64,000 bases of DNA from Sorghum bicolor (GCF_000003195.3 NC_012878.2:6204462-6268461), one strand, 5' to 3'; shown: positions 36,718 through 47,999, numbered from the stretch's first letter. The notes: generated by a model not told the origin, from the letters alone. A program made the numbers and translations.

Positions 36718-38518
36718 CTAGGACGAACTGGCGGCACCAGCGGCTGCTACCACTTTCCTCTCGAGCTCAGGTTTGTTCGCGCCGACGAGCTTGTCGATCT
36801 GCTGCCCGTTCTTGAGGAAGAAGAATGTCGGGGTTGCACGGATGTCCCAGGACGTGCTGAATTCCTGGACATGAACAATTGAACAGTCACGAAAAAAATT
36901 CGATGAATCGGGCTCGATGAAAGCATCGGGGCAACATATCAAGCATAGAACTATCAGGATGGAAATAATACTTCATACCACTTAAATAGAGTGTCATGTA
37001 ACACATATCTATCTATTTACTTATTTTCTAGTACATAAAAGCTGATAGCATGTTTTGGGTCATCACTACAAGTATAGCACTTGTCTACAATTCATACCTT
37101 TGAATCTTTAACTCAAAGAAACTGTAACTGTAGATAGACTTATCCTGGTCTACTTCAAAATATTTGCAGTAATTCTCATGGTGCTTCTCAGTGAAAGCAA
37201 AAGTGAACATTTCGAGTACATTTAGGTTATTCGATGTGGCTGAAACATAGGGCAATCTGCCCAAACAACCTTGAGGTATTTAATGCTAGAACCTAGCAGG
37301 ATCAACAGGCAAATAATAATACTAATACAGCATCAAGACTAGATGCATTGCTTGATCACAAAGAAGTCCAAGCCATGTATATTTCCATTAACTCATTTGA
37401 CATGTGTAAGATTGAATTACCATCAGGTCGTCGACGTCTATTGTCAAGAACATGAGTTGAGGATAAGTCTTTGACATCTCAGCATAGACAGAAGCAATGA
37501 CACGGCATGGCCCACACCAGGAAGCACTGAAATTTGCCACAACCTACGAAAATAAACTGGTGAGTCTAACAAATATAATTCTACAACTTGTACTGCAAAT
37601 CCTCATCTGTTAGTTCACATAACAAAGCGGCCTTACAAGAAATCAAGAGTTCAGACTTCAGAGGTCTAAACAAACTTAATTAAAAGTTTAACAATACCAT
37701 AGGATGGCTCTAATAAGATGAAATGGTCCATTTTTATAGGATGACCATGCTAGCAGCAGTTACAGTTCATAAATTAGCAAACACTCAATGCGCTCCAGCA
37801 TATTATTCAAAAGAGTTCAGGCTTTACAAGTTGGAACAAAATTAAAACTTCAAGACCAGATGTGCTTTTTAGAAACTGAAAGAGTCCCTTTTGTAGGATT
37901 ACTATGCATGTTAAAGTTCTAGCACATAAGCACTTCATGTGATCCTCCTTGTTTTTTAAAAAGTTTTCAACCAGAAGTTTCTGAAAGATATGAATTAGTA
38001 AATCATGTTCAGACAACAAAAGCAGCAGGAAACCAACTTTTTGTAGACAATTTTGTAATTTGTTAACTGGCTTTTGGGCTATTGGAAGCATGAATCTCAT
38101 CCACACCTCAAACTCTCAAAGTGTTTCATTTAACAAATTGGCCATTATTGATACTAGGCAGTTTATGCAGGCTGGTTTCTTGAACCTATTATATCCATAG
38201 CAAAGCACCCACAATGCAAAGTGATAGAATTAAACACCATGTAACGCGTAATCAAAATCAGAATACACGAAGGACATCCAGTCCTTTAACTTTTACTTAC
38301 GGTTTTCCCATCTCTGTTTGCTTCTGCAATCTTCTGCTCCCAGCCCTCTTTAGTTGTTATAACATGCACATTTCCACCTTTGAAATAAAAACTTTCTTCG
38401 TCATCACGACGTGCCTGAACAAAGAACAAAAAAGTTATTAACTTCAAGGAAAAAAACACTTGCACTTTCAAGATTGGCATCCTTTGAGAAGGCTCACCTT
38501 TCCCGCACAGCCTCCCAT
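36718..38518 (-). CDS. Thioredoxin h, H4-type
   Basis: Four coding exons give 134 aa: 38518-38498, 38414-38301, 37543-37421, 36864-36718. The active site is WCGPC (FSASWCGPCRVIA), with the downstream cis-Pro in RATPTFFF and the C-terminal KNGQQIDKLVGANKPELE. It reduces disulfides of target proteins using electrons from NADPH-thioredoxin reductase or glutaredoxin. The start MGGC has Gly2 and Cys4, which in this subgroup permit myristoylation and palmitoylation, so membrane attachment is likely (family knowledge plus inference). The seven-residue first coding exon is unusually short, but the next exon joins in frame and matches H4 proteins (FKGGNVHVITTKE). An untranslated leader exon probably ends at about 39274 with a splice donor after 'ttcttctcag', giving an intron of about 0.7 kb. 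Confidence 0.95.
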
Positions 38519-39273
38519 TGCGCACTCCAATCAACAAAGCTAATAGCACACCAGTGAACAAAATACTGCCTGAATGATGCCATACCTGTCAATTAGTATC
38601 CAAAAAAAAAAAAATTCTGGCACTAGAAAATTATACGCGTGTTCTGATAAACACTGGATTTGAATGAGGTGCATTGGTCATCTAAAATTGTGCAAACAGT
38701 ATTGTCCTAACTGATAAGTGTCATGGAGTGTTAAAAATGATAAACGAGTGGTAAACTGCAACCATGGATATGGTTCAATAGGAAAGGGAAACACTATAAC
38801 ACCTATGCTACCCATAACAGGCCAGTAAATTGTTCTAACATTCAGCAATTATGCTGCTAGCATATCTGAAAATTACGATGCAGCTATTTCCAGCTCGAAA
38901 ACATCCTCTATGAACAAATCAACATGACAAAGCACAACGAAGCATTTTCTTGTGAATTTCACGATATTTGTGACAACCCGCCCCAGCTAAATTCCTGAAA
39001 CCTCCCAGCATATAGAAGAGCATAAGAGCCTCCACAACGCGGACACCACCACTACGCTTCCACGAAGCATTTCCTTGTGACAACCCACCAAAGCTAAATT
39101 CATGAAACCTCCCATCATCTCGGTAAACAAGGCCGTATCGTTCGAGACGAGGAATCGCAATCTTTGGATCCCCAAATATATCTCTAATATATGAATGGAT
39201 CCGCCAGAAGCCGCACCGGAACCATGAACCATGGGGTGGAATCAGCGATGAACCAAGCAAAGCGAAGGATTAC

Positions 39274-39440
39274 CTGAGAAGAACAGAGCAGGGAATCCGG
39301 CCGGCGAGGGGAGCCGGCGCCAATTCCGGACCAGCGCCGCGAGCAGGGATCTGATTCACCGCCGCCGCCGCAGCAGCAGTCGCCGCCGCCGCCGCCCGTG
39401 TCGCAGGATTCCAGGAGAGGAAGAGGGAGGGATGCAGGGA
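39274..39440 (-). other. Probable 5' UTR exon of the thioredoxin gene
   Basis: GC-rich block with CGG/CCG repeats ending in 'ctgttcttctcag|gtaatc' on the minus strand, a good donor. The acceptor 'atcattcag' lies 54 bases upstream of the start codon. The long ORFs crossing this block on both strands reflect GC-rich repeats and are not called. Confidence 0.5.
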
Positions 39441-39799
39441 GGAGGCGGAAACGGAAGGTGGGCGGGCCGCGGACGTGGAATTCTAGGCGGGCCGGCTCGC
39501 GTTTTTTTGGTTCTTGGTGGGCACGCGAGACGAAGGCGACGACGAGACGAAGACGAAGACGGCGACGACGACGCGGCGGAGTTGGATGGTTCCGGCCGGC
39601 TTCCCGCGTCAGGCCAAGGCCCAGGCGTGACCCCACCCGCGCCCGCGTTTGCACCGGCCACCGTTGCCTTTCGTTCGGCTTCCTCCTTCCCTTTCCTCCT
39701 GCGAAATTTGCTTCCGTTTCCTTTTTAGCCTCTTTTTTTTTTCTTTCCGAAGGGAAAATGAAGCATTGTTTTTCTGTCGAGGACACAAAAAATTGGTAG

Positions 39800-40951
39800 C
39801 GAATTTCGCATGTGGATTGCCTGCCTCTTGGGCTACGGGTCCACGTGGATAATGCCTGATTTTGGACTTTCAATTTGGGGGGGACAAGACGGTGGCTAAA
39901 GAGTTTTTTCATATTTTCGTTTGTGTTTATTTATTAAACAACTACTACATCCAGGGGGCCAGGGACACCATTAGTGGCAGAACAAAAAAAATGATTAGAG
40001 GGGCCCAGTTAAACATGGTCAATCCCATCAAATATATTCTATAGTTTGTAAAAGATTTGTAATTATAATTTTAAGAGAGTTAAATACACTGGTGGCCCTT
40101 TAACTTGTGCGACTGTACCACTTAGGTTCATAAATTTGCAAACTCGAAATTTTTCTCTCTAAACTTGTTTAGTTATGTACCGAAGGTCCATATATCTTCA
40201 TATAGTTGTTGACTAAGACAAAATTTTATAAAAAAACACCCTAGCATAGTTATTTTCTTAGTTGTGCACTGCGCGTTCTCCCACCTGCACCTAAAACCCC
40301 ACCGACAGGCCAAGATGAATTGGTGTGCATTCGCATGTGTCGTCTATCTCGCTGCTATGGATGGGCTTCAACGATATGATATCTCGCCGTGGACAACCTG
40401 AACTCCTTAATTTTGTGGGCCATAGTGGAGCCTTGCTGTTGGACAATGCTCGAGACGGTGGCAGCATATTATTATTAGTGGTGGCATGGTATGGTAGGCC
40501 TATGGACTAAATCACTTTGCTTTTTGGTTATTTGCTTAGCTTGCTTGCTTTTAGGTAGCCTCCTATGAACTGTATTATTTACTTATATGTAGAATAAGAA
40601 TACCTTTGACTGCAGCTTTAGCCATCTGCATGCATGCTTCCGCTGTGAGAAGTCGGATGTTGCATCTTGAACTCAAAATCTTTTTTGGATCATCTTTGAT
40701 TGGTTAACACATGTAGCTTGGTGCCTGTACGAAGCAAGTTCTCCCGATTAAACTATTGAGAGATTATTTTGTAATTGTCAACATATTATATATATATATA
40801 TATATATATATCTTTTTATTATAAAATAAACAATGAGTAGTCTGCCATGTTACACATTCATATGGTATCGTTAATGTGTCTTAAAGCTTAGATTTTCCAA
40901 TAACTACCAGTTCACCTGTCTTAGTTCTCTGAAGTGATTGCAAATTGTTAA
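39800..40951. other. Gene-free stretch with a short (TA)n tract
   Basis: No gene recognised. A (TA)n tract lies at about 40788-40810. 'taacttgtgcgactgtacca'-type text near 40100-40200 looks like common grass intergenic repeat, but no ends were identified. Confidence 0.45.
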
Positions 40952-41689
40952 GAGCATCTCCAACAGTTTTGTATTTGTGATTTATATTTTTGTAATTTGC
41001 CAAAAATCGTAAATAAGGTATCCAACATTTTTGCATTTGGAGTTGTTTGTATTTTGGACAACTTGGCAAATGAGAGCAAATTTGGCATAATTGCCAAACC
41101 GCGGACGGCTTGGCAAAAGCCTAATCGTGCGCGTCTTCCGGTCCCCCGCGCGTTCCGGACTTCTCTTCACGCCATATATGCTCCATCGTTCGCGACAAAA
41201 CCCCCCGGCCCTCCACGCGCCGCCGTCCGCAGCCGATCGAAGTCGTGAGGGACTCCATTGCGAGCACCGGCCCTCCATGCACCGCCGTTCGCTGCCGATC
41301 GCGACCGACTCCATCGCGCAGAAATTCCCTCCTCACACGCCACCATCCACTAGGAAGCACTCGATGCAGCAGCTGCGGCACTCAATGCCTACTCAGGGTA
41401 GCAGCTATGGGGAGTGGCAAGGCAAGAAATGGCGGCGACGCGATAGAATTGGCGACGATATAACTAGCGGCGCGGGTATCCAGGCGCGCGAAGAAGTCGA
41501 CCGCGCGGGAAGGAACCGCGACCGCGCGCCACACGGAAAAAAATTCGCACCCGGGTCTACTTTGGGTAAATGCTAAGTCAATTATGCAAAACACTTGGAG
41601 ATGACCTATTTTTAGACTTTGCATTTTGTTTTCTGAGTTTACAAACAATAACAAATGCCAAATCAATTATGCAAAACCCTTGGAGACGC
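40952..41689. mobile_element. Non-autonomous DNA transposon with GAGCATCTCCAA end
   Basis: 738 bp. Left end 'gagcatctccaacag', right end '...cttggagacgc' (imperfect inverted complement), with 'taa' on both outer sides (40949-40951 and 41690-41692). AT-rich arms of 'atttgccaaa/tgccaaatcaatt' flank a GC-rich centre (about 41090-41570) that holds a diverged tandem duplication of about 60 bp (ggccctccacgcgccgccg / ggccctccatgcaccgccg). The centre may be captured DNA. Several short ORFs there have no domain. TIRs are not identical, so the borders are tentative. Confidence 0.6.
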
Positions 41690-41878
41690 TAACAAACTGC
41701 GGAAAGTTCCTTTTGTTTTGGAAAATGCTTTTTTAGCACGTACTTGTAAATATCAATCTATGTTTCTCAGTGGTAATGTCTAGATACCAGCTTTATACAT
41801 CTTATTGTGAAAATTTTTGTTTATTAAGTAGCAATAACGATAATGAATTTTTTACTGAACCTTCCTCTACAACGTTTA

Positions 41879-42154
41879 GAGCATCTCCAAGAGACTAGGT
41901 AAAATTATATTCTAAACTACAAGATTTGGTCATTATGTAAAATAAAAAACTCACTCAAAGCATAGAGTTTGACAACAGCCTTTGTATAGGATAGCTAGTG
42001 AGGATGACATGCTATATATGATAAGCGAAAATTTAGAAATAGCAAACTTGCTATTTTAGCAAAGCAGATAGCACACCTGTTGGACTTTAATTTTTGCTTT
42101 AAAAATGTAAAAATAGCATAGATAACATAGATAATATATCTGTTGGAGTTGCTC
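41879..42154. mobile_element. Tourist-like MITE in an intron remnant
   Basis: 276 bp with ends 'gagcatctccaa' and 'ttggagttgctc' and a TTA duplication (41876-41878 and 42155-42157). It ends 17 bases before the first recognised exon border of the PHD-finger pseudogene, so it lies in a former intron. Confidence 0.8.
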
Positions 42155-42171
42155 TTAGTTGACTGGTGCAG

Positions 42172-43195
42172 GTACAACGCCTTGATGAGAAATTTGATAA
42201 ATATCTAAGCAATGAAAATGGTAACTCAGAAATCCACCATGAGCTACAAGATGCTCTCATGGCAGCAAACAATTAACTACCCAAAGCACCATGGGAGGAT
42301 GGTGTCTGCAAAGTGTCTGGAATCGATTGAGATGACGAGAGCGTCCTTCTATGTGATAATTGTGACTCAGAATACCACACTTATTGTCTAAACCCGCCAC
42401 TGGCACACATACCGATTGAAAACTTTGTAATCTGCAACAAGATTACAAACAAATAGGCCTTTGGTCAGCGAGGGTTGTATTATTATAAGTGCTATTTGCC
42501 ATCATATTTTCTATAGCAGATAATGACAACCTTCTTATATGTTATTTTGATCTTCAACTGCAGAGAGTATATTTGCTCAAAATTCTATGTGACGAATTGC
42601 GCAACATAGCTCTCATCTGGGAACATCTAGATCAGTGTTTAGACAAGTCAAATAATCTCTAGCAGAAATTACGTCATCTAAATTATGAACTAAAAGAGTT
42701 GAAGGATGAAAAATGATCAAGTAAGCAATAGTAGTTCAGGATTTGTGGAGAATCAACAGCGTACTATGCCCACAGCATCAGAGCATCTTGAAGAGGCTGA
42801 ACAAGTTAATGTTGGAGCTGTTGAAGGGGTTCCTGCTGGTTTATTGAGTGTGGGTAAACCTTACAGTATGACAATGATATATCTAGCACATCTGTTATCG
42901 AAGAAAATAAATCTTTGGGACTTTCAAAACAACCATTAGAGATAGTTACTGATCGGGACTATATTGGTGAGGGATCTAAAAGTTGTAAGAAATCATTAGG
43001 TGACAAAAGTGGTACTTGTAACTTGTGATAACTTGAATATGGGAGAGGCTTATTCCACTACAGTTATCAATGCACTAAACGGAGATTTGTCTGATGAAAA
43101 TATTACGTCATATTGTGCCAAGACAATAATGAAACATCTACATCTAAATTGGTCGACTAATGTGCTGATAACAATGAACCAAATAAATTATATCG
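42172..43195 (+). pseudogene. MBD9-like PHD-finger gene fragment, decayed
   Basis: A former exon opens right after an intact acceptor (gtgcag|gtacaacg) and reads VQRLDEKFDKYL ... KAPWEDGVCKVSGID, a stop, then DDESVLLCDNCDSEYHTYCL and NPPLAHIP. This is a C4HC3 PHD finger of the type in plant MBD9 (methyl-CpG-binding domain protein 9), a chromatin reader. Stops lie at 42274 and 42328 and the second zinc-binding Cys has become Ser (CKVS). After an apparent intron the homology resumes at about 42563 (LLKILCDELRNIALIWEHLD), again with a stop, and fades by about 43.2 kb with ENKSLGLSKQPLEIVTD in another frame. No upstream MBD or FYR part is present. It is a fragment carried here by duplication or transposon capture, and is not functional as read. 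Confidence 0.7.
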
Positions 43196-43279
43196 TGAGT
43201 ATAACATATTTTGTTTTAAGGTTTTATGAGAGACTTTTTAAGACATGCAATATTATTACCCATGTGATAAATAGAGCTA

Positions 43280-44119
43280 GGACTTGGGCCGTGCCATTTG
43301 AGGGCAGGTCGTGGCATGGTCTTTTGGCATGACTCGAAGCACGGCACAACATGAAATATTTTGGGCCGTGCCAGCACGACACAAACACGAGGGTCGTGTC
43401 GTGTCCAGAATGTCGGTACGGCAGGCTACATGGCCCGCCCCGCATTTTGGGCCGTGTTTGGGCTGGCACGACACAAAAATGGCACGTAGACATTTGTATA
43501 ACTATACAATACAATTTTCTAGTATTTATTATAGTACCTCTCATCTAATTCTTCAATAAATTATAAAAATCATTAATTTTTTTTATTAAAATAGTACACA
43601 CAAGATATAAATATTTAATATCATAAGTAAAAAAATAAAACTAGTAAAGATATTTTGAGGGTCGTGCTTGGGCCGACATGACCTGCCGACGTGCCGACAT
43701 GCCATGGGCCGTGCTTGGACCGAAGAAAAGATTCACCGTGGTGTATCGGCTGTGCCTAAACTATCTCCAACAATAGTCACCCAAAATACAAGACCCATTT
43801 GTCCTTTGGGTAGCGCTACAGGTAAAAGGTTTCATACCTATTTTTAGTCTTCTCCAACAATAAGACATAAAAGACAACACTCTCTGCAAATGGGTCTCGA
43901 GGAGAGAGGATACCCAAATTTGGGTTATAGCTCTCCTGATACCAAAAATGGATCTTCTATATAGGTACTCTGTTGGAGACTATAGGTATTGTGTTGGAAA
44001 CCTATTTTGGGTTTGGGTTCGAAATAGACCTCCTATTGGAGACAGCCTAAAGAGCATTATCCAAAACAGCACGAAGCACGAGAGGGCTGGGCTGGGCCGG
44101 CACCGCACGGCCCAAGTCC
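43280..44119. mobile_element. hAT-like element with GGGCCGTGC ends, interrupted
   Basis: Terminal inverted repeats 'ggacttgggccgtgc' at 43280-43294 and its exact complement at 44105-44119. Subterminal DNA repeats 'gggccgtgc', 'gtgccagcacgacac' and 'gtcgtgtcgtgtcc' in both orientations, a pattern common in grass hAT relatives. No convincing 8-bp duplication was found at the ends. A smaller MITE is nested inside. Confidence 0.65.
43761..44044. mobile_element. MITE nested in the hAT-like element
   Basis: 284 bp. Ends 'ctatctccaacaatag' and 'ctattggagaca' are inverted complements with few differences, and 'gcctaaa' occurs on both sides (43754-43760 and 44045-44051), a likely target duplication of 7 or more bases. 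Confidence 0.7.
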
Positions 44120-44539
44120 CGGCTCCAGCGATAGGCACTAATATCTATATATGTACTCGAACCGATAGTATGGAGATGTAACGGAACTTATTCGTGGATT
44201 TATTAGTGCTCAATAGAAATAGATATAAAAAATTTCTTCCAACCAATATAAAATATTATCTTACCCGCATCACAGAAAGACTATCTCCATGACTATGTTA
44301 ATTTTATAAATTTTTCCTTTTAGATTAATTGTCACTTTAACGTTGCACATTATTGGACACGCTACCTAGTAGTACTAAAATTTGAAGGCGTGATATAGAA
44401 ATCAAATAAATTACTATTCTTCTATCTCCTATCTCCTATACCTAAATAGATGAACCTCATTAGCATATTTTCATGGCTTCTCAGGAAGCCACGTCAGCAT
44501 CGGCCCACACCAACACCATCGTTCATTCCTCAGAGCAAC

Positions 44540-44815
44540 TCACCTGCACTTGGAATGTACGTGGGCCATGTATATTTGCTAGGCTGCATTCCTCATTCCA
44601 AGCAAGGTCCAACCATCCCCGCGGCCATGCTAGATGGACCATATATGTTCCAATTTTGTTTTTTTTGCAAAAACATATGTTTCAAAAAATAAGTTCAGAT
44701 GCCAGACAGACAAGAGTAGAAACTGGAACAAAATCATTCTGAATTTTGATTTGGTCAGGTGCAGTACAGCGGAGCCATGGACACCGAAACAGAATTATTT
44801 AATCTGTGAACAAAA
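44540..44815. repeat. Cluster flank block A, copy 1
   Basis: This block (aatgtacgtgggccatgtat ... gcaaaaacatatgtttc ... cattctgaattttgatttgg ... gcggagccatgg) recurs at about 49078-49340, in part at 51230-51565, and at about 54905-55025, always upstream of one of the three repeat-protein genes. It marks the tandem duplication unit. No coding capacity. Confidence 0.8.
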
Positions 44816-46257
44816 TCTCTATAACTAAAAGGAAAGGACCCATCTACCACATCTATGGTGAGGCCACAACTCCCATCCCTTTTAGCCATGATAGGCTATC
44901 CCATCAACCTAGGCCCCACTCACCCATGCAAAATTATTTTAGCGAATTTAAAAAAGTCATAACTTTTAAACCGAAGATATAAATTAAATTCCGATTGCAC
45001 CATTAAATTTCTCATAACAAAGCCTTCAAAATAAGATCACACATGGATATATTTAGATAAAATTTTATTAATTAATATTTATCTCTACAACTAAAAATTA
45101 TGGAGAGGCCCATCCACAACTTTCATCCATTTGGTGGTCTTTTTTACTGCGAGATGACATGCTATCCCATCAACCTAGGCTCCACTATGCATGCAAAATT
45201 GTTTTAGCGAATTAAAAAAGTCATAACTCCTAAACTAGAGATATAAATTAAATTCTGATTGCACCATTAAATTTCTTATAACAAATCCTTCAAAACAAGA
45301 TCACACATGGATATATTTAGATAAAATTTTATTAATGAATATTTATCTTATAAAGATAAAATATTTTCTTTTATTGAGTAGAAACAATATTCTAGGTTCA
45401 ACAGACAATGTTCTGTCTTTGTAAAAAAAATATTATCGATTTAGAAGAATAGTATTTTGGTTTTAGGTTTATGAAACTGATATTACAATATACATAAAAA
45501 TACATAAATACATGACATAGATAAAAATAATAAAAATCTAGAGTAAAAAGCATAAGAAAAAAATAAAAACACAAAATGGAGAAAAATTTCAAATAATGTC
45601 AAAGGGTTACTTTTTAAATATCGTAAATATATTTATAGAACATTAACATCACTAAATACATAATAGAACATCATTAAATATATTATAGAACATCATATCT
45701 ATTATAGATTACATGTATACTAAGTGAACACCGTAAGAAACATCATAGAACATCACATATATATTACGTAAACATGACATAATACAATATAGAACACTAA
45801 ATATATACTACATAAATATCACATATATATAGAAAATAAAAATAAAAAATAAAATTACTAAGAAAAAAATATAAAAATAAACATAATTAACAAATGATAA
45901 AAAGTGCATAGAGCAAATAAAATTAATGAATAATTTAAATAAGGATAAAAATAAGATTAAAAGGAAATAAAATATAAAATAAGAATGAAGAAACATAGAA
46001 AATCTGAAAAGGAAAAAGAAAAACAAATAGAAGAAAGGAAGAACAATAAAAATAAAACCAAAAGAAAAAAGAAAATAAAGGTAAAATTAAAATAAGAAAA
46101 GAATAAGGAAAGGACAGAAAATAAAATAAAATCAAAAAACAAAAAATTGAAAAGAAATGAAAAAGGAAGAATATAGATAGAAAAAATAAAATAACAATGA
46201 AGAAACATAGAGTATGTGGATTTTAAAACCCGTAACAACGTACAAGCATTAACCTAG
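44816..46257 (+). mobile_element. Non-autonomous Helitron with a visible empty site
   Basis: The 5' end is TC in 'tctctataactaaaagg', preceded by a. The 3' end 'cccgtaacaacgtacaagc' plus 'attaacctag' followed by t is the grass Helitron hairpin and CTAG terminus. Insertion is between A and T. The paralogous block at 49320-49350 reads straight through ('gtggacaaaatatagagtac'), matching the joined flanks here (gtgaacaaaa + tataaagta). The first 265 bp is tandemly duplicated (44816-45080 and 45081-45348), so a second 5'-end copy 'tctctacaactaaaa' lies inside. The rest is very AT- and purine-biased, without helicase. Confidence 0.85.
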
Positions 46258-46670
46258 TATAAAGTATAAATTTTAAAAGAGTCACAACCAGAATATTAAA
46301 TTTCACCTAGTTAGGTGAGGTTATCGTAATTTTTAGCATTCAAACTTTATAAATTTTCACTACCAAATATGTCCTAGTAAAATTCTCATATGCTATAGTT
46401 AATGGTAGTGTTTTACTACTACTTAAAAACAGTACGAGAATTTTACCATTTTGGTAGTGAATGCAATTCTTATTTTTCGAGGAGTCAAATAGTCGGAACT
46501 TTGACTAAATTTATATGAAAACATACTAAAATTGATGATACAAAATAAATATTATTAGATTAGTGAGATAATTTTGTCATAATAAATTTATTTGGAGAAA
46601 TAAATGTTAGTGCCATTTTCTATAAATTTGTTCAAACTAGTTTGACCGATCCGAATCTTATAATTACTTG
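46258..46670. repeat. Cluster flank block B, copy 1
   Basis: AT-rich upstream DNA (cacaaccagaatattaaatt ... gtcaaatagt ... tttgactaaatttatat) that recurs at about 49378-49760, 50320-50385 plus 50690-51000, 51600-51990, and in part at 55050-55270. Two tandem copies occur before the second gene. Function unknown; probably inert flank or a diverged upstream element copied with the genes. Confidence 0.75.
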
Positions 46671-46904
46671 CTCTGTCCTAAAAGCTTCAATTTCTAGAAT
46701 TCGTGACAGTCAAACTTTTTTTAAGGTTGATCAACTTTATAGAAAAGAGCATCAATATTAGGACATAAAATGAGTAGTTTATAAAATATATTCTATGATA
46801 AATTTAATGGTACTAATTTGGTACTATAAATCTTAGCGTTTTTCTTTCTAGAATTTCAGTCGAAGTTTAAAAAATTTGACTTAAGATTTAAGATACAGAT
46901 GGAG
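46671..46904. mobile_element. Stowaway-like MITE in the promoter of cluster gene 1
   Basis: Ends 'ctctgtcctaaaagcttcaa' and 'gatacagatggag' followed by ta are diverged forms of the grass 'ctccctccgtcc' Stowaway ends. It lies about 280 bp upstream of the start codon and is related, in opposite orientation, to the copy at 55418-55675 before gene 3. Confidence 0.65.
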
Positions 46905-47089
46905 TATATTCTTTCGTGGACGGAGCCCAGTGGAGAAATTTCAGCAAGCGTAGGAATGATGATTAATTGGTGCTAATAAACCTGCCAGATTTACGTTTCA
47001 ATTGCAATAAATATATTGCATTTACACTCAATAAATCTCGTTTCAGAGCTCACCACCAAAATTAAAACGTCTTCACAGAGCGGAGACAC

Positions 47090-47097
47090 TATAAATA
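47090..47097 (+). promoter_or_regulatory. TATA box of cluster gene 1
   Basis: 'tataaata' 83 bases before the ATG, in the context cacagagcggagacactataaata that is shared with the other two cluster genes. Confidence 0.8.
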
Positions 47098-47179
47098 GAT
47101 GGCCATATGCAAATCGTTAGCCACCACACCACCAACAAGCACGAGTTGAGTGAGATCGAGGTAGAATTGGCAAATAGCT

Positions 47180-47782
47180 ATGGCCGGGCAGGCGCACAAG
47201 ATCACCGTAGCGGCACTGCTGCCTCTGCTCATCCTCCTGCCGCTGACGATGCTCTCTTCCATGGCATCAGCCACGCGCCGCTCGCCGGCAACGGTGAGCA
47301 GCGAGGGTTTTTCGGTGCTGAGGAAGGTCCCAACCGGACCAAGCAACGAGACCAGCGATCCGCCGCCGCCACCGTCTCAAGTGACTGAGAGCCCTGTCAT
47401 CGACTTCCCGGTGCTGAGAAAGGTCCCAACTGGACCAAGCAACGAGACCAGTGATCCGCCGCCGCCACCATCTCAAGTGGCTGAGAGCCCTGTCGTCGAC
47501 CTCCCGGTGCTGAGGAAGGTCCCAACTGGACCAAGCAACGAGACCAGCGACCCGCCGCCGCCACCATCTCAAGTGGCTGAGACTGAGAGCCCTATCGTCG
47601 ACTTCCCGGTGCTGAGGAAGGTTCCCTCTGGACCTAGCAACATAACAAGTGACCCGCCGCCGCCACCATCTCAAGTGGCTGAGAGCCCTATCGTCGACTT
47701 TCCGGTGCTGAGAAAGGTTCCCTCTGGACCTAGCAACATAACAAGTGATCCGCCGCCGCCGCCGGTCACCACGACCGCGTGA
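47180..47782 (+). CDS. Secreted multi-repeat peptide precursor, cluster gene 1
   Basis: Single exon, 200 aa. Residues 1 to about 31 are a signal peptide (MAGQAHKITVAALLPLLILL ... SSMASA). After a short spacer, five modules of 32-34 residues follow; the Arg of each core lies at 48, 80, 112, 146 and 178. Core: LRKVPTGPSNETSDPPPPP, with linkers SQVAESPVVDFPV. Modules 4 and 5 read VPSGPSNITSD. Each core has an N-glycosylation sequon (NET/NIT) and a Pro run suited to hydroxylation. R-x-V-P-[TS]-G-P matches the N-terminal half of CLE signalling peptides, but the PLH[HN] end is absent. It could be a multi-peptide precursor or an extracellular hydroxyproline-rich protein; I cannot decide. Repetition, secretion and linker structure are seen; processing is inferred. 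The start is fixed by the signal peptide and the shared promoter spacing. Confidence 0.85.
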   Translation: MAGQAHKITVAALLPLLILLPLTMLSSMASATRRSPATVSSEGFSVLRKVPTGPSNETSDPPPPPSQVTESPVIDFPVLRKVPTGPSNETSDPPPPPSQVAESPVVDLPVLRKVPTGPSNETSDPPPPPSQVAETESPIVDFPVLRKVPSGPSNITSDPPPPPSQVAESPIVDFPVLRKVPSGPSNITSDPPPPPVTTTA

Positions 47783-47999
47783 TTCCCAGAGCTGCAGTGG
47801 TGATTTTGATGCTTGTATTGCAATTATCATGCAGATTTCATCATGCAAACTCGCATTTGTAGTGACATAATTCAGATGCCTTGATCGTAATGTTTCCTTT
47901 GATGAAGTTCAAAAAAAAATTCTCTAGATCGATAATTGAAACGAAGTATTACAGATATGATCCCTGAGTTAATGTATTTTGTGATTCTTTTTTTTTTCA

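Noticed and set aside
39184..39912. Minus-strand ORF of 242 aa and several plus ORFs
   Set aside because: The region is the GC-rich leader and promoter of the thioredoxin gene; the peptides are Arg/Pro/Gly-rich products of triplet repeats.
45398..46238. Several Phe/Leu/Tyr-rich minus ORFs
   Set aside because: They come from the purine-rich, AT-rich interior of the Helitron and overlap in all frames.
47321..47760. CRISPR-like spacing of repeats in the cluster genes
   Set aside because: Repeats are contiguous coding modules in frame in a plant nuclear gene; no spacers of unique sequence and no cas genes.
47267..47848. Antisense ORFs over the cluster genes (up to 193 aa; also 52473-53045 and 56030-56452)
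   Set aside because: They mirror the tandem modules on the opposite strand; only the plus frames have a signal peptide, TATA box and constrained core.
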